A stretch of DNA of 64,000 nucleotides from Ignavibacteriales bacterium (lineage in GTDB: Bacteria > Bacteroidota > Ignavibacteria > Ignavibacteriales > Melioribacteraceae): NCBI GenBank assembly GCA_021740915.1, contig JAIOYW010000001.1, forward strand, positions 124,001-188,000. Reading direction: 5' to 3'. How positions within the stretch are numbered: the stretch's first letter is position 1; every line of letters starts with the position of its first letter. Of this stretch, positions 8,184 to 17,520 are shown one piece after another. The notes below the pieces were generated by a model that was not told the DNA's origin, ran no database searches, and saw only the letters and a program-made list of their open reading frames with translations. The translations under genes were made by a program, and so were the position numbers.

Positions 8184-9431
8184 ATGGATATTACAGAATT
8201 ACAATCAAAAAAAATAGTTGACCTCTATAAACTCGCCAGAGATTTTAATCTTACCGGTTATAGTGAATTAAGAAAACAAGATCTTATTTTTAAAATATTG
8301 GAAGCACAGACTCAAAAAGACGGCATGACCTTTTCCAAAGGCATACTTGAAGTACTTCCTGATGGATATGGTTTTCTTCGTTCAGCAGACTACAACTATC
8401 TTCCATCTCCCGATGATATTTATGTATCTCCATCTCAGATCAAGCGATTTACGCTCCGTACCGGGGACTCAATAAGCGGGCAGATCAGACCGCCGAAAGA
8501 CGGAGAGAGGTTTTTTGCTCTTTTACGTGTGGAAGCCGTTAATGGGAAAAGTCCGGAAGAGATCAGGGAGAGAACTCTTTTTGATAATCTCACGCCCTTA
8601 TATCCTACAGACAGGGTAAAGCTCGAATCTTCTCCCGGTGAATTTTCAATGAGAATTGTCGATTTACTCTGTCCAATTGGAAAAGGGCAGAGAGGCTTAA
8701 TTGTTTCACCGCCAAAATCCGGAAAGACAATCCTTCTGCAGAAGATTGCGAATTCAATTACAAGGAACCATCCGGAGATAAAACTAATTCTTTTATTGAT
8801 TGATGAACGACCTGAAGAGGTGACTGATATGCAAAGGTCTGTGCAGGCAGAGGTAATAAGTTCAACTTTTGATGAACCTGCTGACAGACACGTTCAGGTT
8901 GCCAATATGGTTATCGAGAAAGCTAAAAGAATGGTTGAAGCTGGCGAGGATGTTGTTATACTTCTGGATAGTATCACTCGTTTAGCACGTGCACATAACA
9001 CTGTTATACCACACTCAGGAAGGATACTTTCAGGAGGTGTTGACGCCAACGCACTGCATAAACCTAAAAGATTCTTCGGCTCTGCAAGAAATATAGAAGA
9101 TGGTGGAAGCCTTACAATCATTGCAACGGCACTTATTGACACTGGAAGCCGAATGGATGAAGTCATTTTTGAAGAATTCAAGGGGACTGGTAATATGGAA
9201 CTTGTCCTCGATAGAGATTTATCTGACCGTCGTGTCTTTCCTGCAATTTCTGTAAATAAATCCGGCACAAGAAAAGAGGAACTTCTGCTCTCAGAAGAAG
9301 TCTTATCTAAAGTCTGGATACTTAGAAAAATCCTCAGCGAACTCGACTCAATTGACGCCATGGAGTTTCTACTCGATAAAATGAGAGGCACAAAAAATAA
9401 TAAAGAATTTCTTGCAAGTATGAATAGTTAA
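8184..9431 (+). CDS. rho: Transcription termination factor Rho
   Basis: A hexameric RNA helicase that ends untranslated transcripts. The 415 residues contain the N-terminal Rho helical domain (1-45), a cold-shock-like RNA-binding domain with [14 protein letters not shown] (from about 53), Walker A PPKSGKT at about 176-182, Walker [17 protein letters not shown], and the ring-interior Q/R loops near [16 protein letters not shown]. There is no long insertion, unlike many Actinobacteria and some Bacteroidota. The upstream spacer is 33 bp, with an AAGGAG too far from the ATG for standard pairing. Confidence 0.97.
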   Translation: MDITELQSKKIVDLYKLARDFNLTGYSELRKQDLIFKILEAQTQKDGMTFSKGILEVLPDGYGFLRSADYNYLPSPDDIYVSPSQIKRFTLRTGDSISGQIRPPKDGERFFALLRVEAVNGKSPEEIRERTLFDNLTPLYPTDRVKLESSPGEFSMRIVDLLCPIGKGQRGLIVSPPKSGKTILLQKIANSITRNHPEIKLILLLIDERPEEVTDMQRSVQAEVISSTFDEPADRHVQVANMVIEKAKRMVEAGEDVVILLDSITRLARAHNTVIPHSGRILSGGVDANALHKPKRFFGSARNIEDGGSLTIIATALIDTGSRMDEVIFEEFKGTGNMELVLDRDLSDRRVFPAISVNKSGTRKEELLLSEEVLSKVWILRKILSELDSIDAMEFLLDKMRGTKNNKEFLASMNS

Positions 9432-9441
9432 TTTGCGTATT

Positions 9442-10683
9442 ATGGGGAAAAGCAAAATCAGGCATATCGGAATTAATGCATTTCTTTATCTCAATATTCT
9501 GCTGAATTTGAATTTATTCGCTCAGAATCAAAATTTAAAAACAGAATTGGTGATTATACCTCAAGATATATCTGTTTCACAAATTAACCTTCTATTCCAG
9601 ATTGATTATCCGAATCTTGTTTTCATTTTGGAAGAAGGGGTATATAAGGCTGGGATCAAGGGTACATTAGAGATTTACTCGGATGATAAACTCATCGAAC
9701 GGAAATCGATTGACAAAAAAATCCGCGAAACTGAATATAGTAAGACAAAAAATGATCTATTCATGCTACAGGGTTTATTTCAGTTTGCAGTACCCCATGG
9801 TGAATATTCATTAAAAGGTGTTTTTGATATTACCAACACAGTCTCAGGATTTAAATACAGTAAAAACCTGATTATCAACGATTCCCTAACCAATCATTAT
9901 TTTATTTCACCTTCTGACAAAATAGATTGTGATCAGAAAAAAAATGGTAATATCGCTATATGTAATGAGATCATTCCTTTTTCAGAAAAGAAGTATGATC
10001 TTTTTATGATCGTACCCAATCAATATCTGAATAATCCTGAGATCAGAATTACTCAGTTTTCCAGTGAGTTGAATCATCACGATTCGATAATCAGACCGGA
10101 CATGTTCCCTGTACTAAGAGAGTGTGACGGGAAAATCGTTTTTGATGAAGCTCCAAACGAGGATTTTTCCATTTTAAGGATTCCCTGGATAAATAGAGAC
10201 CTGACAGAAGGAGCTTTTGAAATTAATCTTGGAGCAGATCAGGAGAAAGAACAGATAGTGCTTCAATGTGAATGGTTCGATGGGCCTTTTTCCTATTTCA
10301 ACAAAGAAAAGGCACTGAAAGTTATTGGGAAAATCTTTAGTGAAAGGGAGATGGAAGAGATCCTTGACTCTGAAGAAAATAATCCGATATATCATTTCTG
10401 GAAGAAAAAAGATCCAACCCCTGGTACCAGTTTTAATGAATTGATGGCCGAATTTTTTTTCAGGGTAGATAAAGCATCCAATGATTTTAAAAATCTTCAG
10501 TTTCCTGACGGTTCTTTAACTGATTTGGGACTTATATACATAAAGTATGGTGATCCTGACCTAATCGAAAAGGGTTTCAGAAAAAGCGTGGCTATACAAA
10601 TATGGCACTATAAAAAACTGAACAAAGAATTTGTCTTTTTTGATAGTTCGGGTGTCGGCAATTATGTTTTCCAGGAAGATTGA
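9442..10683 (+). CDS. GWxTD domain-containing exported protein
   Basis: The C-terminal 90 residues match the GWxTD domain: FWKKKDPTPGTSFNELMAEF, then a variant of the name motif (PDGSLTDLG for GWxTD), then LIYIKYGDPD and a final FVFFD. An N-terminal signal peptide is visible (NAFLYLNILLNLNLFAQ), so the protein is exported. The middle is beta-rich and without motifs I know. I use the ATG at 9442 because it places the signal peptide normally; a TTG lies 9 nt upstream. The function of the domain is not established. It is found mainly in Bacteroidota, Ignavibacteria and Acidobacteria, and in this window it precedes pdxA. Confidence 0.75.
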   Translation: MGKSKIRHIGINAFLYLNILLNLNLFAQNQNLKTELVIIPQDISVSQINLLFQIDYPNLVFILEEGVYKAGIKGTLEIYSDDKLIERKSIDKKIRETEYSKTKNDLFMLQGLFQFAVPHGEYSLKGVFDITNTVSGFKYSKNLIINDSLTNHYFISPSDKIDCDQKKNGNIAICNEIIPFSEKKYDLFMIVPNQYLNNPEIRITQFSSELNHHDSIIRPDMFPVLRECDGKIVFDEAPNEDFSILRIPWINRDLTEGAFEINLGADQEKEQIVLQCEWFDGPFSYFNKEKALKVIGKIFSEREMEEILDSEENNPIYHFWKKKDPTPGTSFNELMAEFFFRVDKASNDFKNLQFPDGSLTDLGLIYIKYGDPDLIEKGFRKSVAIQIWHYKKLNKEFVFFDSSGVGNYVFQED

Positions 10684-11657
10684 TGCGTATTGCATTCAGT
10701 TGCGGAGATACGAATGGTATCGGTCCAGAAATTACTCTTAAATCATTACAAAAACTATCTACAAATACTGACAATTCATACTATCTCAGCATACCCAGAA
10801 ATATTTTTGAAATATACTATTCTTCGCTGCATTGCGATTTTAGGTTTTCAACTGAACAAAACACTGATTCGAAAGTATCAATAAATTTTCAGAAATCAGT
10901 AAAATATCAACCTGGAATTCCAACAGCCGAAAGTGGCTCATCCAGTTTTGAATCACTTGAAAACGCCATTTCAGGAATATTTGCCGACAAAATTCAGGGA
11001 ATGGTCACTGCACCAATATCAAAATATGCCTGGGCAAAAGCAGGTATTAATTTTCCAGGACATACTGAGTATCTTACTGAGAGAGCTGGTATAACTGAAA
11101 ACTTAATGTTTTTTCTATCAGATAATCTTAAGGCTGCACTTGTTTCTATTCATATTCCTTTGAAATCGGTTCCTACTGCTTTATCTTCTAAGAATGTTTC
11201 AAGAAAGATATTCTTATTGTATAACTCACTCAGGAACGATCTGAACATTCATTTACCACGGATCGCTGTGCTTGGTTTGAATCCTCACGCCGGTGAGAGT
11301 GGTCAGCTCGGACGGGAAGAATTGGAAATTATTGAACCAGCAATTACTAATTGCGGTTTACCATCGGTATTCGGGCCGTTTGTTCCTGATGCTTTTTTTG
11401 GTTCGAGAGCTTTCAAAAATTATGATGCCGTTTTAGGAATGTATCATGATCAGATACTTATTCCGTTCAAATTATTAAATTTTGAAACCGGTACAAATTT
11501 TACAGCCGGACTTCCATTTGTCAGAACTTCACCTGATCATGGCACAGCTTATGACATTACAGGGAAAGGTTTGGCTTCTGATACAAGCATCATGACCGCA
11601 CACGATTGGGCGATCAGAATAATAGAAAATAGGGAAAGGTCCCGAATTGCAGAATAG
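10683..11657 (+). CDS. pdxA: 4-hydroxythreonine-4-phosphate dehydrogenase
   Basis: Oxidises 4-phosphohydroxy-L-threonine with NAD+ in the DXP-dependent pyridoxal phosphate pathway. Family motifs seen are GDTNGIGPEI near the N-terminus, VTAPISKYAW, FPGHTEYL, and the three metal-ligand histidine regions GHTE, LNPHAGE and MYHDQ. SPDHGTAYDI closes the active site. The ATG at 10683 shares bases with the upstream stop (TGATG). Length is 324 residues. It is likely part of one unit with the GWxTD gene and the following methyltransferase. Confidence 0.93.
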   Translation: MRIAFSCGDTNGIGPEITLKSLQKLSTNTDNSYYLSIPRNIFEIYYSSLHCDFRFSTEQNTDSKVSINFQKSVKYQPGIPTAESGSSSFESLENAISGIFADKIQGMVTAPISKYAWAKAGINFPGHTEYLTERAGITENLMFFLSDNLKAALVSIHIPLKSVPTALSSKNVSRKIFLLYNSLRNDLNIHLPRIAVLGLNPHAGESGQLGREELEIIEPAITNCGLPSVFGPFVPDAFFGSRAFKNYDAVLGMYHDQILIPFKLLNFETGTNFTAGLPFVRTSPDHGTAYDITGKGLASDTSIMTAHDWAIRIIENRERSRIAE

Positions 11658-12375
11658 GTATAAAGTTACTGCTGCAATTTATAAGGGGCTTATGGACCAT
11701 ATCGACTACAGATTGTGGTCGGATTATTTATACAAAGTTCATATGGTTCATAAAGGGAAAAACATGTCGGCTCTTGAAATTGCATGTGGCCAAGGTGATA
11801 TGGCAGAATTTTTAAGCAAGAAGTTCTCCGTCTATTTTGCGAGTGACCTTTCAAAAGAGATGTTGTTAAGTGCCAAAGTCCCTCATAACGCTTTCGTGTG
11901 TGATATGAGAAATCTCCCTGTCCGATTCATCCCCAATCTGATTCTGATGACGTTTGATTCGATAAATTATTTGCTGAGTTATCGGGATTTAAAAGCTTGT
12001 TTTGATGAGATCAGGTCGCTGATGGATTATAATACAAATTTTATTTTCGACATAAGTCTCGAAAAAAATAGCTTAAAATTCTGGCGAGTTCTTAATAGAA
12101 AAGGCGATTTTAATGGTTACTTTTTCCAGCAGCACAGCAGATACGATGCAAGAAAACATCTACATTTCAACAGATTTGATATTCAGAGCGATGAACTTGG
12201 AAGTATCCGTGAAGAGCACATCCAGCGCATTTATTCTGTTGATGAGATGAAATCTGCACTCAGAGTCTCTGGCTTAGAGATTGTTGGACTTTATGATGGT
12301 TTTTCATTGAAACCATTGAAAAGCGATTCTTTCAGAGCTCAGTTTATTATTAAGGTGAATAATGCTAAAAATTAA
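11647..12375 (+). CDS. Class I SAM-dependent methyltransferase
   Basis: The SAM-binding glycine-rich loop is ALEIACGQGDMAEFL, followed by an acidic strand end (YFASDLSKEML) and VCDMRNLPV, as in small-molecule methyltransferases of the type-11/25 group. The N-terminal YKVTAAIYKGLMDHIDYRLW matches the usual 'Y..iYD.lM..vdY..W' opening, which supports the TTG start at 11647 over the internal ATG at 11692. It overlaps pdxA by 11 nt and the ftsE-like gene by 14 nt. The substrate cannot be read from the sequence. Confidence 0.8.
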   Translation: MQNRYKVTAAIYKGLMDHIDYRLWSDYLYKVHMVHKGKNMSALEIACGQGDMAEFLSKKFSVYFASDLSKEMLLSAKVPHNAFVCDMRNLPVRFIPNLILMTFDSINYLLSYRDLKACFDEIRSLMDYNTNFIFDISLEKNSLKFWRVLNRKGDFNGYFFQQHSRYDARKHLHFNRFDIQSDELGSIREEHIQRIYSVDEMKSALRVSGLEIVGLYDGFSLKPLKSDSFRAQFIIKVNNAKN

Positions 12376-13039
12376 CAATCTGACATTTTATTATAATCAG
12401 AAATTCCCGCTCCTGGAAAATCTAAATTTTAGTATTGACCATGGTGAATTTGTTTATCTGATTGGAAAGAGCGGATCAGGTAAAACGACGCTATTCCAGC
12501 TAATTTATATGAATCTTTTTCCTGTAAGTGGACTGATTGAGATTGGAAATTATTCTTCAGAAACAATGCGGAATAAAGATATTCCTTATTTAAGACGTCA
12601 ACTTGGAATTGTATTTCAGGATTTTAAGTTGCTTGACAATCGAACTGTTTCTGAGAATCTCGAATTCGTATTACGTGTGACTGGAGTCAGGAGAAAGGAG
12701 ATATCGAAGAGAGTTGATGAGGTGCTTGAATCAGTTGGATTGATGGCTAAAAAGAATCAATATCCCGGAAATCTCTCAGGCGGGGAGAAACAAAGAGTTG
12801 CAATCGCAAGAGCATTAATTAATGATCCGCTACTGATATTAGCAGATGAACCAACTGGTAATCTTGACCCTGAAACCTCGGAAGAAATCATTACCACATT
12901 GAAAAATATTAATAAGCGTGGTAAATCAGTGCTGATGGCAACGCATAATTATAATTTACTTGTTGAGGAAAATGCAAGGGTATATAGACTGGCGGCAGGT
13001 AAAATAAACTCTGTTATTGTAAAGAAGAAAAATTCTTAA
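12362..13039 (+). CDS. ftsE: FtsE-like ABC transporter ATP-binding protein
   Basis: A 225-residue ABC ATPase with Walker [11 protein letters not shown]-loop [13 protein letters not shown] (typical of FtsE), signature LSGGEKQR, Walker [13 protein letters not shown] and H-loop MATHNY. FtsE pairs with the membrane protein FtsX to activate peptidoglycan hydrolases at division. No ftsX is in the window: the next gene is adk on the other strand. The LolD/MacB-type ATPases are close relatives, so the symbol is provisional. It overlaps the methyltransferase gene by 14 nt and ends just before a convergent terminator. Confidence 0.78.
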   Translation: MLKINNLTFYYNQKFPLLENLNFSIDHGEFVYLIGKSGSGKTTLFQLIYMNLFPVSGLIEIGNYSSETMRNKDIPYLRRQLGIVFQDFKLLDNRTVSENLEFVLRVTGVRRKEISKRVDEVLESVGLMAKKNQYPGNLSGGEKQRVAIARALINDPLLILADEPTGNLDPETSEEIITTLKNINKRGKSVLMATHNYNLLVEENARVYRLAAGKINSVIVKKKNS

Positions 13040-13044
13040 ATTAA

Positions 13045-13075
13045 GGCCGGGGTTATCGTTAAATATTACCCGGCC
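13045..13075. terminator. Probable convergent terminator between the ftsE-like gene and adk
   Basis: GGCCGGG (13045-13051) can pair with CCCGGCC (13069-13075) across a 17-nt A/T-rich loop, in the 51 bp between two converging stops. There is no strong U-run on either side, so it may act only weakly. Confidence 0.45.
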
Positions 13076-13090
13076 CTGAAAATTAAAGCA

Positions 13091-13738
13091 TCAATTCAAA
13101 ATTAAATTATTAATTATATCAGCAGAAACTTCAGCAATTTCCTTTGTGCCATCAATTGTAATAATCCTAGTTTTATCAGAATAATATTTCAGAACAGGTT
13201 TTGTTGACTCCTCGAACACCTCGAGTCTGTTTTTAACAACATCAGCCTGATCGTCCTTTCTTTTGATAAGTTGACCTCTGGTGCCGCAAACAGGGCATGT
13301 CTCATTATCATCCATACTATCAAGGTTAACAATCGATTTGCATGCTTCGCAAACCCTCCTTTTTGAGAGCCGGTTAATTATAACATCTTCATTTAAATCA
13401 ATATTAATAATAAATGGTCTTTCAAAGCGGAGTTCTCTGAGAATCTCATCAAGAATTTCTGCCTGTTGAGTAGTTCTGGGAAAACCATCAAGAATGAATC
13501 CAGTCCGGTATTTGAAGTCGCTCAATTCCTCAAGGATAATTTTACCCATTATGTCGTCCGGGACAAGATCACCCCGTTCAACAATTTCTTTTGCCTTCAA
13601 TCCCATTTCGGTTTTATTCTTAACAGCATTTCTAAGGATATCACCTGTAGAGATATGAAGAATCCCATACTTTTCAGCTAATATTTTAGCCTGCGTGCCT
13701 TTTCCAACTCCCGGCGCACCGAAAATTATTATCTGCAT
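13091..13738 (-). CDS. adk: Adenylate kinase
   Basis: Interconverts ATP + AMP and 2 ADP. At 215 residues it is the long form with a zinc LID. The P-loop is GAPGVGKGTQA, the AMP-site segments are STGDILR and GFPRT, and the LID has four cysteines (CEAC and CPVC), expected to bind structural zinc. A GAGG lies 5 nt before the ATG on the minus strand. It is followed on the same strand upstream by tadA, with 13 bp between the two. Confidence 0.96.
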   Translation of the reverse strand: MQIIIFGAPGVGKGTQAKILAEKYGILHISTGDILRNAVKNKTEMGLKAKEIVERGDLVPDDIMGKIILEELSDFKYRTGFILDGFPRTTQQAEILDEILRELRFERPFIINIDLNEDVIINRLSKRRVCEACKSIVNLDSMDDNETCPVCGTRGQLIKRKDDQADVVKNRLEVFEESTKPVLKYYSDKTRIITIDGTKEIAEVSADIINNLILN

Positions 13739-13751
13739 TTTTTCCTCTGTT

Positions 13752-14225
13752 TTACTCCTGATCCGTAGTTCTTCTTTCCACGAAGAATTTTTTTAAGAGA
13801 CTTCCACACTCTTCTTCCATAATGCCGGAAATAACATTTATTTTCCGGTTATAAACATTGTTCTCTATTAAGTTATGAAGAGAACCACACGCACCATATT
13901 TTGGCTCGAAAGCACCAAAATACAAATTTTTAATTCTTGAAAGCAGGATAGCGCCAGCACACATTATACAAGGCTCAACTGTAATGAATATTGAACAATC
14001 ATCCAGATATTTATCATCAACAGAATTACTTGCGGCGGTAATTGAGATGATCTCAGCATGAGCAGTTGGATCTTTGAGTGCCTCAGACCTATTATGCCCC
14101 CTGCCAATTATCCTGCCATCTTTAACAACTACTGCACCGATAGGGATTTCACCGGAATTATAAGCTAATTCTGCCTCATATAAAGCAGCTTTCATGTATT
14201 TAAGTATGTCTTCGTATAAAACCAA
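13752..14225 (-). CDS. tadA: tRNA-specific adenosine deaminase (A34 to inosine)
   Basis: Converts the wobble adenosine of tRNA-Arg(ACG) to inosine. The cytidine-deaminase-type zinc site is present: HAE (His ligand and catalytic Glu) and PCIMCAGA (two Cys ligands). ILSRIKNLYFGAFEPKYGACG and the C-terminal GIMEEECGSLLKKFF also match TadA. The start is uncertain. The frame is open to a TTG at 14291, which would add a hydrophobic stretch unlike TadA. I use the TTG at 14225, which gives the family N-terminus (VLYEDILKYMKAAL) and 157 residues. An ATG at 14195 is the other choice. Confidence 0.88.
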   Translation of the reverse strand: MVLYEDILKYMKAALYEAELAYNSGEIPIGAVVVKDGRIIGRGHNRSEALKDPTAHAEIISITAASNSVDDKYLDDCSIFITVEPCIMCAGAILLSRIKNLYFGAFEPKYGACGSLHNLIENNVYNRKINVISGIMEEECGSLLKKFFVERRTTDQE

Positions 14226-14386
14226 AATGGCAGTGATAAAAGTTATACGCCCTGAAGGAAATATCCCTTCAACACTCAGTATCAAAATCAAATCTTTTCC
14301 ATATGAGCAGCAGACGCAAAAATTATTATTAGTAATACTAATATAAAATTATTGAATTAATCTTAAAGAAATATAAAAAAAAATGA

Positions 14387-14536
14387 TATACAATTTTAGG
14401 AAGAACTATCTCAGTAACGTGGGAACCATTCAATTGGCATCTACCAAGATCACTACAAGGTTATATGTTTTCTCCAGCAGGATTTCCAAATTATGAAATT
14501 CAAAGTCCTTATCTTACATTTAGTGATGTTTATTAA
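14387..14536 (+). pseudogene. Possible gene remnant: 49-codon open frame without a start
   Basis: Between TGA (14384-14386) and TAA (14534-14536) one frame stays open for 49 codons. It reads like real protein, with WEPFNWHLPRSLQGYMF and SPAGFPNYEIQSPYLTFSD, unlike the surrounding AT-rich spacer. No ATG, GTG or TTG precedes the protein-like part; the only ATG is internal. It may be the tail of a gene that lost its front, but chance coding look cannot be excluded at this length. The rest of the 325 bp between tadA and the SnoaL-like gene shows nothing I can name. Confidence 0.3.
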
Positions 14537-14550
14537 ACAGGTTTGATAGA

Positions 14551-15003
14551 ATGGAAAACGAAGAAGTCAGAACAACCTTAAGCCGATTGTTTATTGCTGC
14601 TGATGAGAAAGAATGGAAAACGATTGAGGAATTATTGGATAGGAAAACATATTTTGATTATTCATCGTTTACGAGTGAGGCGCCTTCCTTTAAAACTCCA
14701 GCTGAAGTTATCCAATCTTTTAAAAGAATATTGCCAGGATTTGATATGTCTCATCATCAGATAGGTAATTTTATTATAAACGCAAGTCCTGTTAATGCCT
14801 CTGCAATATGCTATCTGACAGCCCGTTATTTTCTTAAAAATGACTCTGGACAAAATATCTGGACTGTGATCGGTAGTTATGAATTTGAATTGAGAAAAGA
14901 GAATGATTATTGGAAGATAACAAAACTTATTTTTAACCTTAAGTTCACTGATGGGAATGAAGCGCTTTTAAGGATGGCAATAGAAAGAGCCCTTTACAAA
15001 TGA
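14551..15003 (+). CDS. SnoaL-like / NTF2-fold protein
   Basis: A 150-residue single-domain protein. The N-terminal helix pair (RTTLSRLFIAADEKEWKTIE), then the conserved ELLDRKTYFDYSSF strand and the closing NDYWKITKLIFNLKF strand, are the layout of the SnoaL-like family (NTF2 fold, cone-shaped pocket). Members include polyketide cyclases, steroid isomerases and many unassigned proteins, so no reaction can be named. There is no signal peptide. It is a single gene with about 244 bp before zwf. Confidence 0.65.
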   Translation: MENEEVRTTLSRLFIAADEKEWKTIEELLDRKTYFDYSSFTSEAPSFKTPAEVIQSFKRILPGFDMSHHQIGNFIINASPVNASAICYLTARYFLKNDSGQNIWTVIGSYEFELRKENDYWKITKLIFNLKFTDGNEALLRMAIERALYK

Positions 15004-15182
15004 TTCGAAGTACTATTGATTGCAATAATTTTAATACCGGTTCAGCAAATATCCCTCATGCACCATTTTATTTTATATAATAGTATATCTTATCCTTTAT
15101 TATTAGAATAAAAGTTTATATTTTTAGAACAGTATTAATCCAAATGGCTTTATTTTAGATGTAAAGTTATTTATTTTGAATA

Positions 15183-15214
15183 TATAATCTGCTTAAACGC
15201 GGATAGTTTATCCG
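15183..15214 (+). promoter_or_regulatory. Candidate zwf promoter -10 and adjacent small palindrome
   Basis: In the 244-bp spacer before zwf, TATAAT sits at 15183-15188. It is followed by a perfect short palindrome CGGATA-GTT-TATCCG at 15200-15214, 33 nt before the zwf ATG. The palindrome would lie at or just after the transcription start, a usual site for a repressor or a small 5'-UTR hairpin. No good -35 element is seen. Confidence 0.3.
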
Positions 15215-15247
15215 AATTCTAAACAATTTAATTAAAGGATTTGCTAA

Positions 15248-16777
15248 ATGGAGAGAGCATCAGGTCAGATATTGACAATTTTTGGCGCCTCTGGCGATCT
15301 GACAAAAAGGAAATTGCTGCCTGCTATATATGAGTTATTTAATCAGATGGCTTTACCAGAGAATTTTGCAATTCTGGGGATCGGAAGAACGGAATTAACT
15401 GACAAGGAATTCCGAGATCAGATGGAAAATGGTATTCTTGAGTATTCGGAGAATAAGTTGGAGCGAGTTGACAAATATTTTCTGGATAAACTGTTTTATC
15501 TTTCTATAAATACTTCTGATCATAATGATTATGAAAAGATAAAAGTTCGTCTCGCATCACTTGATGATAAATTTAATGCTTCAGGGAATTTTATATATTA
15601 TCTCGCAACCCCACCCAGCTTATATGGACTTATCCCGGAATATCTCGGTGCAGTGGGCTTGAATAAAAATGAGAATCGTGGAGGTTTTCAGCCGCGGTTA
15701 ATCATCGAGAAACCCTTCGGTTATGATTATGAGAGTGCGATTGAATTGAATGAGCGTCTTTTAAGGTATTTTAAGGAAGATCAGATCTACCGGATTGATC
15801 ATTACCTTGGTAAGGAAACTGTCCAAAATGTGCTCGTAACGAGATTTGCAAACGGAATATACGAACCACTCTGGAACAGGAATTATATTCATCATGTGGA
15901 AATCACTTCCGCTGAATCAATCGGTGTTGAAAGCAGAGGGGGATATTATGATTCTTCCGGTGCATTGAGGGATATGATACAAAATCATTTAATGCAGCTT
16001 GTTGGTCTTGTTGCAATGGAACCGCCATCCACTTTTGATTCAAATTCAATAAGAAATGAAGTAGTAAAAGTTTTTCTTGCTCTCAGACAACATAAGCCTG
16101 AAGAAATAAGTAAGTTTACAATACGCGGACAATATCTTTCCAGTAAAATTAAAGGTCGGATTGTTCCTGGCTATCGGGAAGAAAAGGGAGTTCACCCGGA
16201 ATCAAAAACAGAAACATATGCTGCCATGAAATTTTTCATTGACAACTGGAGGTGGGGAGGTGTCCCATTCTACATCAGGTCCGGAAAACGACTTCCAACA
16301 AGAGTTACTGAGATCGTTATTCACTTCAAAAGGACTCCTCATTACCTCTTTAAAGGGCGAACTGTTTCTGAATCATCGAATCAACTGATTATACGGATTC
16401 AGCCCGATGAGGGAATATTAATGAAACTCGGAATGAAGGTGCCTGGCGCTGGTTTTAATGTACAGAATGTAAATATGAGTTTCAGATATGCTGATCTCTC
16501 TAACGTATATTTACCAACGGCATATCAGAGATTACTCAATGATGCTATGTTGGGAGACTCAACATTATATGCAAGGGGTGATGCTGTGCTTGCAGCATGG
16601 ACTTTCGTAAAACCCATTCAGGATGCGTGGGCAAATGATCCTTCTGTTAAAGTTTATGGTTATCCTGCCGGAACATGGGGACCGGAAACCGCTGATGAAC
16701 TTTTTAACAGAAGGGGAATAACCTGGCGTTATCCATGTAAAAACTTAACTGATGACGGAATATTTTGTGAACTTTAA
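15248..16777 (+). CDS. zwf: Glucose-6-phosphate 1-dehydrogenase
   Basis: First step of the oxidative pentose phosphate pathway: glucose 6-phosphate to 6-phosphogluconolactone with NAD(P)+ reduction. The nucleotide-binding motif is FGASGDLTKRKLLPA (from about residue 12). The active-site signature is RIDHYLGKETVQN, holding the substrate-binding Lys and His, and the second lysine segment is EKPFG. Length 509 is normal. The start is an ATG with AAAGGA 8 nt upstream. It abuts pgl directly (stop TAA, then ATG) and heads the pgl/tal-pgi operon. Confidence 0.97.
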   Translation: MERASGQILTIFGASGDLTKRKLLPAIYELFNQMALPENFAILGIGRTELTDKEFRDQMENGILEYSENKLERVDKYFLDKLFYLSINTSDHNDYEKIKVRLASLDDKFNASGNFIYYLATPPSLYGLIPEYLGAVGLNKNENRGGFQPRLIIEKPFGYDYESAIELNERLLRYFKEDQIYRIDHYLGKETVQNVLVTRFANGIYEPLWNRNYIHHVEITSAESIGVESRGGYYDSSGALRDMIQNHLMQLVGLVAMEPPSTFDSNSIRNEVVKVFLALRQHKPEEISKFTIRGQYLSSKIKGRIVPGYREEKGVHPESKTETYAAMKFFIDNWRWGGVPFYIRSGKRLPTRVTEIVIHFKRTPHYLFKGRTVSESSNQLIIRIQPDEGILMKLGMKVPGAGFNVQNVNMSFRYADLSNVYLPTAYQRLLNDAMLGDSTLYARGDAVLAAWTFVKPIQDAWANDPSVKVYGYPAGTWGPETADELFNRRGITWRYPCKNLTDDGIFCEL

Positions 16778-17494
16778 ATGAACAAAAAAATATTTGAAAG
16801 CGCGCAGGATATTGCCCAATATTTTGCTGAATATCTGCTTGGTAAAAGTCTGGAACACAAGCAGTCTGGTAAAGTATTAAATGTTGCATTGAGTGGAGGC
16901 ACTACTCCGAATATCATTTTTAATCTTTTAAGATCAGATTACCGGGATAAAATCGAATGGGATATTATTCATTTTTACTGGGTGGACGAGAGATTCGTTC
17001 CGGTTTCTCATTTCGATAGTAATTTTGGAAATGCAAAAAAAATACTATTTGATTATCTTTTAATGTCAGAAGAAAATTTACATAGCATCAGAACCGATTT
17101 GACTATTGATGAAAGCCTTCACAAATACAAAAATGAGTTAAAGGGATTACCGACAGATGTTTCGGGAAACCCCCTCATTGACATAGTTATTCTCGGAATG
17201 GGAAGCGATGGTCATACAGCATCTATCTTTTCACGTGATTTGAATCTTTTTGATTCTTCTGAACTGTGTGAAAAAGTTCTTCATCCCGATAGCGGTCAAC
17301 AAAGAATTACTATAACGGGGCGAGTAATAAATTCGGCGAAATCGATTTTAATTATTGTCACTGGATACTCGAAGGCTGAGACTCTTAGGACAGTGTTTGA
17401 TGAAAAAAATGAATCATTTCCTATTTCCAAAGTTTCGAATGATGATAAGAAAACAATGTGGCTAGTTGATAAAGAGGCAGCTTCAAAACTTTAA
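16778..17494 (+). CDS. pgl: 6-phosphogluconolactonase
   Basis: Hydrolyses 6-phosphogluconolactone, the product of the preceding enzyme. It belongs to the DevB/SOL type (238 residues, related to glucosamine-6-phosphate deaminase). It has ALSGGTTPNIIFNLL, then the WVDERFVP motif and ILGMGSDGHTASIF with the catalytic His. No gap separates it from zwf, and tal-pgi follows after 26 bp. Confidence 0.93.
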   Translation: MNKKIFESAQDIAQYFAEYLLGKSLEHKQSGKVLNVALSGGTTPNIIFNLLRSDYRDKIEWDIIHFYWVDERFVPVSHFDSNFGNAKKILFDYLLMSEENLHSIRTDLTIDESLHKYKNELKGLPTDVSGNPLIDIVILGMGSDGHTASIFSRDLNLFDSSELCEKVLHPDSGQQRITITGRVINSAKSILIIVTGYSKAETLRTVFDEKNESFPISKVSNDDKKTMWLVDKEAASKL

Positions 17495-17520
17495 TTTTTA
17501 TAAATATTTTTGAGGAAAGA

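Noticed and set aside
15000-15080. 26-codon frame after the SnoaL-like gene
   Set aside because: Starts within the upstream stop but has no recognisable content; likely chance.
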